62,500 nucleotides of DNA from Neocallimastix lanati (nom. inval.) (taxonomy: Eukaryota; Neocallimastigomycota; Neocallimastigomycetes; Neocallimastigales; Neocallimastigaceae), in contig JACVTC010000039.1 in NCBI GenBank assembly GCA_016946835.1, positions 1 to 62,500 on the forward strand, in the 5' to 3' direction. The translations under genes and the position numbers were made by a program. Below, piece after piece: positions 45,602 through 58,587 of the stretch. Each line of letters starts with the position of its first letter. Position 1 is the stretch's first letter. Under the pieces are notes generated by a model. The model did no database searches. It saw only the letters and a list, made by a program, of their open reading frames with translations, and had not been told where the DNA came from.

Positions 45602-47740
45602 AATATTTTTATTTTTTATTTTATTTTTATTTTTATTTTTATTTTTATTTTGTTTTTTATTTTGTTTTTTTTTATTTTATTTTTATTTTTATTTTGTTTT
45701 TTATTTTGTTTTGTTTTATTTTATTTTGTTTTCTTATTTTATTTTTATTTTGTTTTGTTTTATTTTATTTTGTTTTCTTATTTTATTTTTATTTTTATTT
45801 TTACTTTTATTTATTTATTATTATTTTATTTGATTAAAAGAGAAATCATCAATCATTATCATGTAAACTAAAAAAAAATAAAACAAAATAAAAGTAAAAC
45901 TTTTAAAAAAAAAAAAAAAAAGAAAGAAAAAACTGAAAATTAATAATAACCAAGAAAAAAAAATTTTTTAAAAAAAAAGGGGGGATACAAAATAAAATAA
46001 AACAAAACAAAACAAAACAAAAAAATGAAAACATGAACAAAAAAAAAAAAAAAAAAAAAAAAACAATAATAATAATAAAAAATATACCGCTAAATTCAAA
46101 AAAAAAAAATTAATAATAATAATAAATAATAATAAATAATAATATATTTATATATTTTAATAACTGTTACAGCAATCTTGACTAATTATTTTTTATATAT
46201 ATTATTATTATATTATTATAAAATAGATAGAATTTATATGTATATATTATGTTTATTTTGTTTATTTTAATGTTTTTTTTTTATTATTTTATTAATATTT
46301 ATTTAAGGATGTTGATTTATTTTTTAATAAAAAAAATTTTTTTTTTGTACAAGATGAAAAAAAAAAATAAAAGAATTTTTTTTATAAATGTTTATTTAAT
46401 ATTGTTTATGTTTTTATTATTTATGCTATTTATATCTATCTATCTATTATTTTATTTTATCTTTGTATTTTATTATTATTATTATTATTATACTTTATAT
46501 ATATATATATTTAAATAATCATCAAAATAAAAAATACAAAATAAAAAAAAAAAAATACAAATCTAGATTTTTTTTTTATTATTTCAATAATTATATTTTT
46601 GACTTTCCATGTGACATGACATAATATGACATTAAACCTCAAAAGGTTTTAATTTTAATTATTATATAAAAAAAAAAAAAAGGAAAAAAAAAAAATAAAT
46701 AAAAATAATAAATAAATAATATTAAATAATAATTAATAAAATTTATAAGAAATAAATAAATAAATAATAAACAAAAAAAATTATAAAAAATAATAAATAA
46801 TAAATAATAAAATTTATAAGTGATAAATAAATAAAAAAAATAATAAATAATAAATAATAAAATTTATAAATAATGAATAAATAAATATATAATAAAATTT
46901 ATAAATAATAAATAATAAAATCTATAAATAATAAATAATAAATAATAAATAAATAAATTTAAAATAATAGATAAATAATTCTTTGTAATAGATTCAATAT
47001 AATAAAATTCATATATTCATTACATTTCCTAAATAGACTAATATAAATAAATAGTAATCTAATTTAATAATAAAATAACGAGTGGAAAATTATTATTTTT
47101 TTTAAAAAAAAAAAAGAAAATAAATTAAATTTATTTAAAGTATATAAATATAAAATGTAAATATACAAAATATGTATATATAATATAAATATATAAATTA
47201 TAAATATACAAAATATAAACATGTATATATTGAGTACAATATATTCATTTTAAATTGGGTAAACATATTGTATTCTGGTAAAAAAAAATTATTATCATGA
47301 TGAATAAATAAATAAAAAAAAAATTAAAGGAAAAATAATGCATATAAAATAGAATAAAATATAATAAAATAGAATAAAATAAAATAGAATATATATAATA
47401 GAATAAAATATATATAATAAAATAGAATAAAATAAAATAAAATTATTAATATTAATAAAAAATAAATGGATAGATTATTATTAAATAAAAATATATATAT
47501 TTTATAATGGCTATTAAAAAAAACTATGGGGTTATTTTTATTATTTTTTTTTTTTTTGTATTATAAAAAAAAAAAAAAAAATTAAAAACAATAATAAAAA
47601 AATTAAATCAAAGAGTTATTTTCTAATGGAAGATCCACAGTGAATCTTTTTTTTTTTTTTTTTAATATTCTTTTTTAATTTTCTTTTTTAATATATGTTT
47701 TTTTTTTTAATGATATGTTAAACAAACATGTCATTCGCTT

Positions 47741-47793
47741 AAAATAAAATAAAATAAATAGTTGAAATATAAATATGAAGTACAGATAAAGAA
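47741..47793. repeat. Dispersed copy of the satellite motif
   Basis: An AAAAT run followed by TAGTTGAAATATAAATATGA and AGTACAGAT, one unit of the array at 24680-25760, about 20 kb away. Confidence 0.85.
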
Positions 47794-48352
47794 AAAAATA
47801 AAATTAAATAAAATAAATATTTTAAATATAATAATAAATATTTTAAAATATTTGGCTAGTGAAAAAAGAGAGGAGGGGAAGAGAATATTTACATAAATAT
47901 AAATAAAAAATAAAAAAATATATATATATATATATTTTAATTTTCTTTTTATCGATCTATTTATCTATTTATAGATAAAAGAAAGGAAAATAGGATTTAT
48001 TTATTCATTTGGATCTTTTTTTTTTTTTTTTTTTTTTTTAATTTTAATTTTTAATAATGGGTATAGATAAAGGTTAAAATCAATTTATTTTTTAAATCAA
48101 ATAATTATTTCATTTCATATTTAATTTTATTAATTTATTTACTTATTATTAATTTTTTTTTTTAATTATTTATTATTATTATTATTTTTTTTCTTTTTAA
48201 TTATTAATTCTTCATTTATCCTAAATAATTAGGACTCCACATCCATAATAATACTATATATGTAATAAAATAATATAATAATTATTCTTATGAAGAATTA
48301 AAATAAAAAATAATAATAATATCCATTTTTAAATTTGTTTAAAAATAATATT

Positions 48353-48389
<37 letters not shown>

Positions 48390-48571
48390 TCAGGGCATTA
48401 AATCATACTCAATTATCTTTTTTTTTTAATGAAAAATTATTTCTTTAAATCTTAAATAATAATGATAAAAAAAAAATTTTTTTCAAACATTGACATTGTA
48501 TTTATTAATTAGATTCATTTTTTCTCCTTTTTTATATTATTATTTTTATTATAATTACCAAAGATTTGATT

Positions 48572-48602
<31 letters not shown>

Positions 48603-50520
48603 CAATAACAATAACATAAATAAACGGATGACCGTTTAAGTAAAAAAAAAAAAAAAAAAAATTTTAAATTTTATTATTATTTTTATTGTCATGTTTTAAA
48701 ACTTGATTTTAAATTTTATTTATTTTTAAAACATTTTTTTTTTTTAAAAAAAAAAAAAAACTTTTTTCATTGGTACTAACTTTTATGTTTAAAATATCTA
48801 AAAAAAAAAATAAAAAAAAAAAATAAATAAAAATATATATATATATATTTATAATTTTTAATTACTTATTTTATTATTATCAAAATTATTTTAAACATAA
48901 AAAAGATGTATTCAATGGATTTGATATAAAATAAATATAAATATAATTTTGTATCCCTAAATTATATTCCTTTTCTTTTCTTTACCTTTTTTTTTCTTTT
49001 CTTTTCTTTTTTTTTAAAAGCTTTAAAACAAAATTTCTAAAATTATAAATATATATATAAATAATAATAAAATAAAGTAATAAAATAATAAAATAAAAAT
49101 AAACATTTAATACTTAATAATTCTTATAATTCATTATTATTATTATTTTCATTCCATTGTACATTATCTAATGATTAAAATAGTTTATTAATTTTAAAAC
49201 ATCCACATTTTTTTTTTTATTTTATTATTTTATTATTCAACAATCAAAAAAAAAAAAAAAAAAAAAAAAACCCAAATATTATTTATAATATAAATGTTAA
49301 TATAATATGATAAAACTAATTTATATTGAAACCTAATCTTTCATCTATAAATTAAAAAATATATTAAATATATTATTAATCGATGCTAGGCTTCACTTTG
49401 AATTTTATTTATACATTAAAGTTTAAAAAAATAAAACATAAAAACTTTAATTTTAATTTTTTTTATTATTTTTAATATAATTTTTAATATGGCAGGTTAA
49501 ATCCTCAAATGTTTGGAATTGTTTAAAAATAAAAAAAAAAAAAATAAATATTTAAATTAAAAATAAAATAAAATAAAATAAAATAAAATAAAATAAAATA
49601 AAATAAAATAAAATAAAATAAAATTAAAATAAAAAATAATAATAAAAAAAAAAAGATTTTAATCTTATTAGATTATATTAAATTTACGAAAATAAATAAA
49701 TAAATAATTAATTAATTAATTAAAAAAAAAGAAAGAAAATTTTATTTTCTTAATTTATTTTCGTTCTTTCTTTTCGTTCTTTTAATAGATCTTTTCATTT
49801 ATTTATTTATTTACTATATGAAATAAAATAAATTAATAAAAAAAAAAATAAATAAAAAGTATATTCATTTTATTTGTGTTTTTTGTTTTTTTAATACATT
49901 TTTCATTATTTATTTTAATTAAGAATTAAAATTAATCTATTATAAAAACATTAATTTAAAAAAAAAGAAGTCTAGAAACTTATTTATTTATTTATTTTAA
50001 TAAAAATAATTTTTTTTTCTTTTTCTTTTTTTTTTATTTTATTTAATTGTTAATATTTAAATTAAAATGAATTCATGATCTTCTATTTCAATTAAAAACT
50101 TTAGAATTTAAATTTTTTAATAATATATTTTAACCTTTTCATTTGTAGTTATATATATATATATTTATATGTCTATTATTTTTTTGTTAAGATATATATA
50201 TATATTTTTTTTAAAAAAATTATATTAAACCTTTTAATATGAATTTGTCAAAAATAAAAAATAAAAAAGACGATAAATATTTATTATAATGAACAATTAA
50301 AAAAAAATTTTTATTTTTCTTTTATTTCTTTTATCTTTATTTTTTTCCCTTAAAAAATTGTTTATCAAAAAAAAAAAATTTTTTTATTTAATTTATTGAA
50401 AGTTATATTATTATCTAATTTAATGGTATATAATATAATAATAATATAATAATTGGTCATATGTTTTTCTACTAATGAATGATTCATTTAAATGACCTAG
50501 AAGAAATAATTTTAATAAAA

Positions 50521-50561
<41 letters not shown>

Positions 50562-51160
50562 AGGAAAAAAAAAAAATTAATAATAATAAAATGGGCTAAT
50601 TTTATAATTTTATTTTGTTTTATACATATATATATCTTTATATCTTATTTTTTTATTTTTTTATTAATTTTCTAGAAAGGGAAATAAAAAAAAAATGGAA
50701 AAAAAATTATGGATATTTTTTTTTTTATTAAGAATAAATTATGATTATTATTCTTATTAATTTTTATAATATTTATATAATTTTATATTTTAATAAATTT
50801 TTTTTTTTTAATTTTATATATTATGTATATATTTTATTATTATATTTATTTTGTATTCAGATTTTATAATTTATATTTTGTATTTAATATTTTGTATTTA
50901 ATATTTTGTATTTAATATTTTGTATTTAATATTTTATTTTATATTTCTATATTTTCATATTTCTATAGTTAATGTGGTTATCCCTGACATTAATGGATTA
51001 ATTTTTATAATTAATATTTTCTAAAAAAGGATAAAAATGAAATTTTGTTTTTTAGAGTTGTTCATCGAATTTTTTAAAGTTTTTTTTTTTGTAATTGTTT
51101 GATGGTACACAAAAATAATTAATTAGTTTATTAATTAATTAATAAATTAATAATAATAAG

Positions 51161-51194
<34 letters not shown>

Positions 51195-51902
51195 AATAGA
51201 ATATGTGAAATATTTTTATTTTTTTATAATTTTTATTATAAATTATAAATATTAATTTATTTACACTATTATTTATACATTTATTTAATTTTATCCAATA
51301 CAAAAAAAATTTTTTAATATAATAAATAATTAATATATTAAAAAACTTTTATTTTTTTTATTTTTAATATTAGATTTAGTATTCAAAAAAACAAAAAAAA
51401 AACAATAAAAACAAAAAACAAAATACAAAATAAAATATATATATATATATAAAGAAATTAATTTTTTTTTCCATCTTGTGGATAAAGTTATTAAGTCTTA
51501 AAAAAAAAATATACATAAAAAATAAAATAAAAAAAATAAATAAATATTTTTAGGAACATTAATAAATTAAAAATAAAAATAAAAATAAAAATAAAAATAC
51601 ACTAAATAAATAAATAAATAAATAAATAAAGAATTAATGATTTGGGAGGGTTATTTTTAAATTAAATCACTAAATTGGAAATGAAAAGTATTAAAGTGAA
51701 GTAAAAAAATATATATTTATATATATTTTTATTTATTTATTTATTTATTAAAATGAATCAGTATTTGATAACTTAATAATAACTGTTTGTAAAAAATAAA
51801 AATTTATTTAATTCAATAGTTTACGAAAAAGAAAAATGAGTTATCGTTTACACCTCATTTAACTTTTTTTTTTATTTTTTAAAAAAAAATAAAAAATAAT
51901 TA

Positions 51903-51943
<41 letters not shown>

Positions 51944-53610
51944 TTAAATATAAATGGCATAATATTTATAAAAAAATTTTTTTTACATATTTATATTATT
52001 TAAAATATATATATATATATTTTATTATTATAATTTTTAAATTGTTGATTATCTAAATTAATTAATAATTAATTAATTAGGTTTCAATAATTACATATCT
52101 AGTTTTTTTTTTTCATTGTTCCATGGAATAGCCATCTAAAACGATGACCTCCTCCTCTTTTTTTTTTTTTTTTTTTTAATTTATATCCACACTCAACACA
52201 AAAAAAAAAAAAAAAATTAAAAAAAAAAAAAATTTTTTTTACGATAATTGATCAATAAATATAATTAAATTAATAAATAAATCAAAAGATTAAATAAAAA
52301 AAATATTAAATTATTAAATATAAAATATAAAAAAAAAATATTTAATATTTAATATTTAATATTAAATTTAAAGTATTAAATATTAAATGTTTAATAATTT
52401 AATATTTAAAATTTATTATTTAATATTTTATATTTAATAATTTAATATTATGTATCAATATGAATATTAAATATTAAATATTAAAAAGTAAATTTTAAAT
52501 ATTAAATTATTCAATGTTAAAATATTGAATTATTCAATGTTAAATAGTATATCGTAAATTTTAAATATTAAATTATTTAATATTTAATATTTTAATATTT
52601 AAAATTGAATAATTAAATATTAAATATTATGTATAAATATAAATATAAATTATTAAATATTAATTATAAATTATAAAATATGGACCATAAAATATTAAAA
52701 CATAAAACATTAAAATATTAAATTATAAAATTTTAAATAAATGGTATAAAACTATTAGATATTTAATATTAAATAAATATAAAATGTAAAACATAAAAAA
52801 AAAAAAAAATTAAAAACGTAAAAAATATTAAAAACATAAAATAAATATTAAAAACATAAAATAAATATTAAAAACATAAAATAAATATTAAAAACATAAA
52901 ATAAATATTAAAAAATATTAAAAAAAAAAAAAAAACATAGAAAGATTAAGAAAGATAATACAAATAAAATGTAAAAGATTAAAGTAATAAACACAATTAA
53001 TATCAAATCATAAATTATTAATATTGAACCAAATAAATATTAAATAAAAAACTAGGTAAAAAAAAAATTATCTTGTTATTTAGGTTATTTATAGATAAAA
53101 TAAAAATATAAATAGAAATAAAAATATAAAAAAAAGTAATAATAAATAAAATAAAAAAAATAATCAATAAAATAGAATAAAATAAAATATTTGCTTTATA
53201 GATTAGAAAAATAATAAATAAATATTTCTTTTTTATATATATTATACCATTTCTTAATTTTTTTTTTTAATCTATTTCAATTTTTTTTTATATTTAAAAA
53301 TTCCAAAATTTTGTTTTATTTTATTTTCTATATATATTGCAAATTGCAAATATATTGCAATATAAATATAAATAATTGAAGAATGTATATAGATATATTA
53401 TAATATATACTTTAATAAATTCTATAATATATTATTATGTAGTAATAACATATAATTCAATATATTATAATATAATAAATCAAATATATTCAAAGAAGTT
53501 CATGTAAAAATTGATTTAAAAAGTAAAAGTAAAAAAAAAAAAAAAAATAAATATTGAAAAAAAAAAAATAAAATTAGAAGATAATAATTAAAAAATTTTT
53601 TTTTTCTTTT

Positions 53611-53650
53611 GACCTTTCCTATGACTTTTTTAAATCAGTCATGTGAGGTC
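53611..53650. promoter_or_regulatory. Imperfect inverted repeat in the desert
   Basis: GACCTTTCCTATGACT (53611-53626) pairs imperfectly with AGTCATGTGAGGTC (53637-53650). It is one of very few GC-richer spots within several kb. Confidence 0.45.
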
Positions 53651-56600
53651 TAGACTCTTTTTTTTTTTTTTTTTTGGAAAAAAAGAAAAAAAGAATAAAA
53701 TAAAATAAAATGCATTAAACTAAAATGAAGATTAAAAGATTAAAATTATTTTAGAATATTTACAGAGATAGAACATAATAATTTTTTTTTTTTTATTTTA
53801 TTTTTTTATTTTTTATTTTTTATTTTTTTTTTTTTACTTTAAAAATACTTTTATTAATAGAATAATATTATTCATTCTTCATACTAATAATGCACTAATA
53901 ATATTATTCATAGTTTTAAAATTTAAAGTTTTTTTTTTTTTCTTTTTTTTTTTTTTGGTAGATTTTTCCTTTTTTTTAATTTTTTTTTTTAAATATTGAA
54001 ATTAATTATGTAATAAATTTCCAAAAAAAAAAAAAAAAAAAATTAAAAAAAAAAAAATGAATTTTAAACAAAAAATTATAAATTTAATTTTTTTTTTTTT
54101 TGGCTATTTTAACATTTTCTATTTTCTATTTTCATTAATATAAACTATTTATTTGTGGTACTAATTAATTAAAAAAAAAAAAAAAATTAAAAAAAATTTT
54201 TTTTTAAACAATAAATGTTTAAAATTAAAAATTAAAATCCCCTCATTTCATTTCATTTCATTTCATTTTTTCTTCTTCTTCTTCTTATTATTCTTCTTAT
54301 TTAATTTTATTATTGACCCATTGGAATGATTACACATATAAATTAAATGGTCATACCTTTTTATTTATTTTTATTTTATTTATTATAATTTTATTTTAAT
54401 TTTCTAATTTTCAATTTTAATTTTATTATTATTTTTGGTTTAATAAATAAAAGAAAAGATAAAATGATTTATAAAAAATTATTGAAAAGGGAATTATTTT
54501 TTTTTTTTTTTTTAATCTTTAATTTAATATTATTTTAAATAAGTTACCTTTACAATACTCATAATATATAATATAAATTATTTATTTTTAAGTAAATAAA
54601 TAAATAATTAAAAAATAAATGAATATAATATTATATAACTAAGTAAATAAATAAAAAAATAAATATTTTTAGTTCTAGACTTTTTTTTTTTTTTTTTTTT
54701 TTTTACTTAATAAAGATTTAGAATGAATAAATTTTATTCATTCTAAATTTTTATTAATAAATATATATATTTTATTAATATTTATATTATTAATATTTAA
54801 ATTTATTAATATTTAATAATATATAATAATATATAATGATAATATTTAATATTTAATAATATTTATATTGCTTATGGACTAAGTAGAAAAAAAAAAAAGA
54901 TATTACAATAAAATAAAAAATAAATCATTAAATAGAAACAATAATTAAAATAATGATTAAAAACTAATGATTAAAAATAAAAATAAAAAATTTTTAAAAA
55001 AGTTATAATAAAGCCAAATAAAATAAAATAAAATAAAATAAAAAGAGATTGAAATATATAAATGATTTGTTATATATTTAAATAAAAAATTTTTTAAGAA
55101 CTTTTTTTTTTTTTTTTTTTTTTTTTTATGTATATTATTATTATTAATAATATTAATAAAATAAAAAATAATAAAATAAAAATTAATATAAAAAATATTT
55201 TTTTTTTTTAAAAAATTACCAAAAAAAAAAAAAAAATGTACATTTGGGAATTTTTTTTTCTTTTTTAATTTTTTCCTATTTTAATATCTTTCAATAATAA
55301 TTGTAATATTTACCAGATTTTTTTTTTTTAAAATTTCTTTTTTTAGGCAAATAATACAAAACCACTATAATAAATTAAATAATAAAATATTTATTTTATT
55401 TTATTTTATTTTATTTTATTTTATTTTTATTTTATATGTATTTTATAAGACAGGCTAATTTTTAAATTTTTTTTTTATATAAAAATATTTAAAAAATTTT
55501 TTTTTTAAAAAAAAAGAATAAAATAAAAAATAAATAAAGAATAAAAATTTTTAAAAAAAATTTTTATTTATATTTTTATAGATAGAAAGGATTGAATATG
55601 TTTTATATTTCATTTCAAAATCATGCTTTCCGTCCAAAAAAAAAAAGTTATATATATATATCAAAAAAAAAAAAAAAAATTAAAAAAAAAAGTTAAATAA
55701 TAAAAAAATTTAATTATTAAATATAATATAGATAGAGTATAATGTATTCTATTTATTCCATTGTAATTATATATTTATTTTATTATTAATATATTAGTGT
55801 ATTAATATATAATATATTATTTATTATTTATTTATGTATATAAATTTTTTTTGAGTAAAAACTCATATATTCATTTAATGAGACAAAACAAATTTTATTT
55901 TACAAAATTTAGGGAAAAAGAAAAATAAATAAATAAATAAATATAATTAGATATAAATAAATATAAATAAATAAATATAAATAAATAAAGATAAAACTTA
56001 AAATATTTTTTTTTCTAAAAACGTTCAATTTTTATATAAAAACTTTAATAATTAATATTTGAAATTGTTTTTAATATATATATAAATATATATATATTAA
56101 TATTTTTTTTTTTATTTTATTCTTATTGTGTTAATTTAAAATTACTATATTAATATTAATATAGATTTAGTTAAATGTGTATAGAAGTGAAATAGAATTC
56201 TATTTTTTTTTCATTTAGATGCAAATAAATAAAATTTAATTAATTTATATTAAATAAAGTTTTAATAGATAAAATAAAGTTATACCTATAATTAATTGAT
56301 TTTTTAATATAAAATAATATAAATTAAAGTTATTTATGATTTACAATTAATTGGCGAAATTTGTTAATATATGGTAATATATGTATATAATACTAAACAA
56401 TATATTTATTATAATGATTTTTACATATATTTTATTATAATGAAATAATTAATTCATTTATTTATTATTTTGGCATTAAAACCTTTTTTTTTTTATTTTC
56501 TTTTCATCGATGATATAAATTAATGTATGAGGGTTTTCCTTTTTTTTTTTTTACTTTATATTTTTCATTTAATAATATATTATACAACTATATTTATATA

Positions 56601-56837
56601 TATGAATCCATATATACATCTAATTAAAATATATGCTACCGTAATTATAATCGGAAGAAACTAAATATAAATTTTATTTTTAATTTATTTCAAAAAAAAA
56701 AAAATAGATTTTCTTTTATTTTCTAAAAAAAAAACAAAAAACCAAAAAAAAAAATTACAAAAAACAAAAAGACACACATATATACACAAAAAAAAAAAAT
56801 ATTAATATATTATTATTATATTAATTAATTTTTTAAA

Positions 56838-56945
56838 AATAAAATAAAATAAAATATAATAAAATAAAATAAAAAGTAGAATATTAAATAAGAAAGTACA
56901 GATGGAATAAAATAAAATAAAATAAAATAAAATAAAATAAAAATA
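56838..56945. repeat. Second dispersed copy of the satellite motif
   Basis: AAAAT runs around AGTAGAATATTAAATAAGAA and AGTACAGATGGAAT, a diverged single unit of the satellite at 24680-27066. Confidence 0.8.
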
Positions 56946-58158
56946 AAAATAAAAGACAAAAAAAAGCAAAAATAAATGAACAAAATAAATAAATAATAAT
57001 AAATAGATAACTAAATAAATTAAAAAAAATCATTTGTTAATGATTTAAATTGAATCAATGAAAATTAAATATATGTTAAAATAATCTAGAATTAACATGT
57101 TTTATAATATATTAATATTACGGCAAAGTAGATGATGAAATAGTTGAAGTAATTTATATATTTTATTATTATGTAAATAAATTACTAATTTAATAAATAA
57201 CTAATTAAATAAAAAACTAAATAACTAAATAACTAAATAACTAAATAACAATTAACTAATTATCTAAATAAATAAATAAATAAGATAATAAATAAATAAG
57301 TAAATCAATAAATTAGTCATTTTATTTTTAAAATTATATATATTATTTTGAAATAAACCTTAAAAAATTTCTATAAAAATTAAAAATAAATAAATAAATA
57401 ACTAAATAAATAAACCTTATAAAAATTTATTATAAAATTTTACTTTTAAAAAAAATTTGAAATTTTTTATTTTTTATTAAATATAATTTATTATAATATA
57501 TGTTTCAATTTATTTTTAAAGTATATTTTAATTTAGTTCTACGACATTACTATTTTTATATAAAATAAAGTTTATTAATAAAAAGAAAAAACTAATTTTT
57601 ATTTTATTTTTCATTATTTTTTATTTATTATTGAATTGTTATAAAAAAATTAAAAATAATTAAATAGTATTTTAATATATTATTATTATAATTAATTATT
57701 AATTTAATTATCATTAAAATAAATTAGAATAAATAAATAAATAAATAAAAGTTTTTTAATGATGATTTAAATCTAATATAATTTAGGGTATTTTAATTAA
57801 AGACAAAAAAAAAAAAAAAAAAAAAAGGTATAAATATAAATATAAAGTACTTTTTTTTTTTTTTTTTTAATATTTTTTTTTCTTTTAATGTAAATTTTTA
57901 AAGTAACTAGAAAAAATAAAAAAAATTTTTTTTCATAAAAATAATAGTAATATAATAGTTTTATTGTAAAAAAAAAAAAAAGAAATTTATTTTTTGTATG
58001 TTTAAAAAATTCATATTCCATTTTTAATTTGGTTTATAATTTTATTATTATTTTTTTTTAAATAAATTTAAAAAAAAAAGAAAGAATAGTTATATGAAAA
58101 TATATTAATAAAAAAGAAAAAAAAGTAATTTTTTTTTATTCGATATAAGATATAAAAT

Positions 58159-58236
58159 ACTACAAAACGTTACTTTATTCAAAAAATATTTATTTTTACT
58201 ACAAAACGTTACTTTATTCAAAAAATATTTATTTTT
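58159..58236 (+). repeat. Exact 39-bp tandem duplication upstream of the NDT80-like gene
   Basis: Units 58159-58197 and 58198-58236 are identical and each contains ACTACAAAACGTTAC. They end about 350 bp before the start codon, so they may be a duplicated promoter element. Confidence 0.85.
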
Positions 58237-58587
58237 AAGAATAATAATTTAAGAAGAAAAAAAAATTTTTTTATTTAAAAAAAAAAAAAAACTTTATTAA
58301 AATATATATATATTTTTTTTAAAAAAGGTAAAATATCTTGATATGTCTTGTGCTTAATTGCATCTGATATATTAAATATAATAATTATGAAATAAATAAG
58401 AATAATATTAAAAAAAAAAAAAAAAAGAATATTCACTTATTCATATAAAATATTATATGTATAAAAAAAAAATATATATATATATATAAATATATATCTT
58501 GATATATAATTTTTATTTTTTATGTATCACTCTACTTAATAAAAAAAAAAAATTATTGAAAAAATTTTTTTTTTAAAGAATAATATA

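Larger units (their letters stand above)
41581..50000. other. Gene desert, part 2
   Basis: AT-rich DNA with homopolymers, TA runs and AAT/AAATA microsatellites. Short GC-richer spots are listed separately. No gene is seen. Confidence 0.7.
50001..58158. other. Gene desert, part 3
   Basis: As before: homopolymers and A/T microsatellites. TTTGTATTTAATAT is repeated four times at 50877-50935. Another tandem repeat, AAAACATAAAATAAATATT, has about five copies at 52838-52920. A small GC-richer spot at 52128-52165 reads TCCATGGAATAGCCATC. No gene is seen. Confidence 0.7.

Noticed and set aside
50968-50996. Hairpin TTAATG ... CATTAA as a homing endonuclease site
   Set aside because: A short AT-rich stem is expected by chance here and no endonuclease gene is present.
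58159-58236. Ndt80 target site (MSE) autoregulation in the tandem repeat
   Set aside because: ACTACAAAACG resembles the middle sporulation element but lacks the required C two bases before CAAA.
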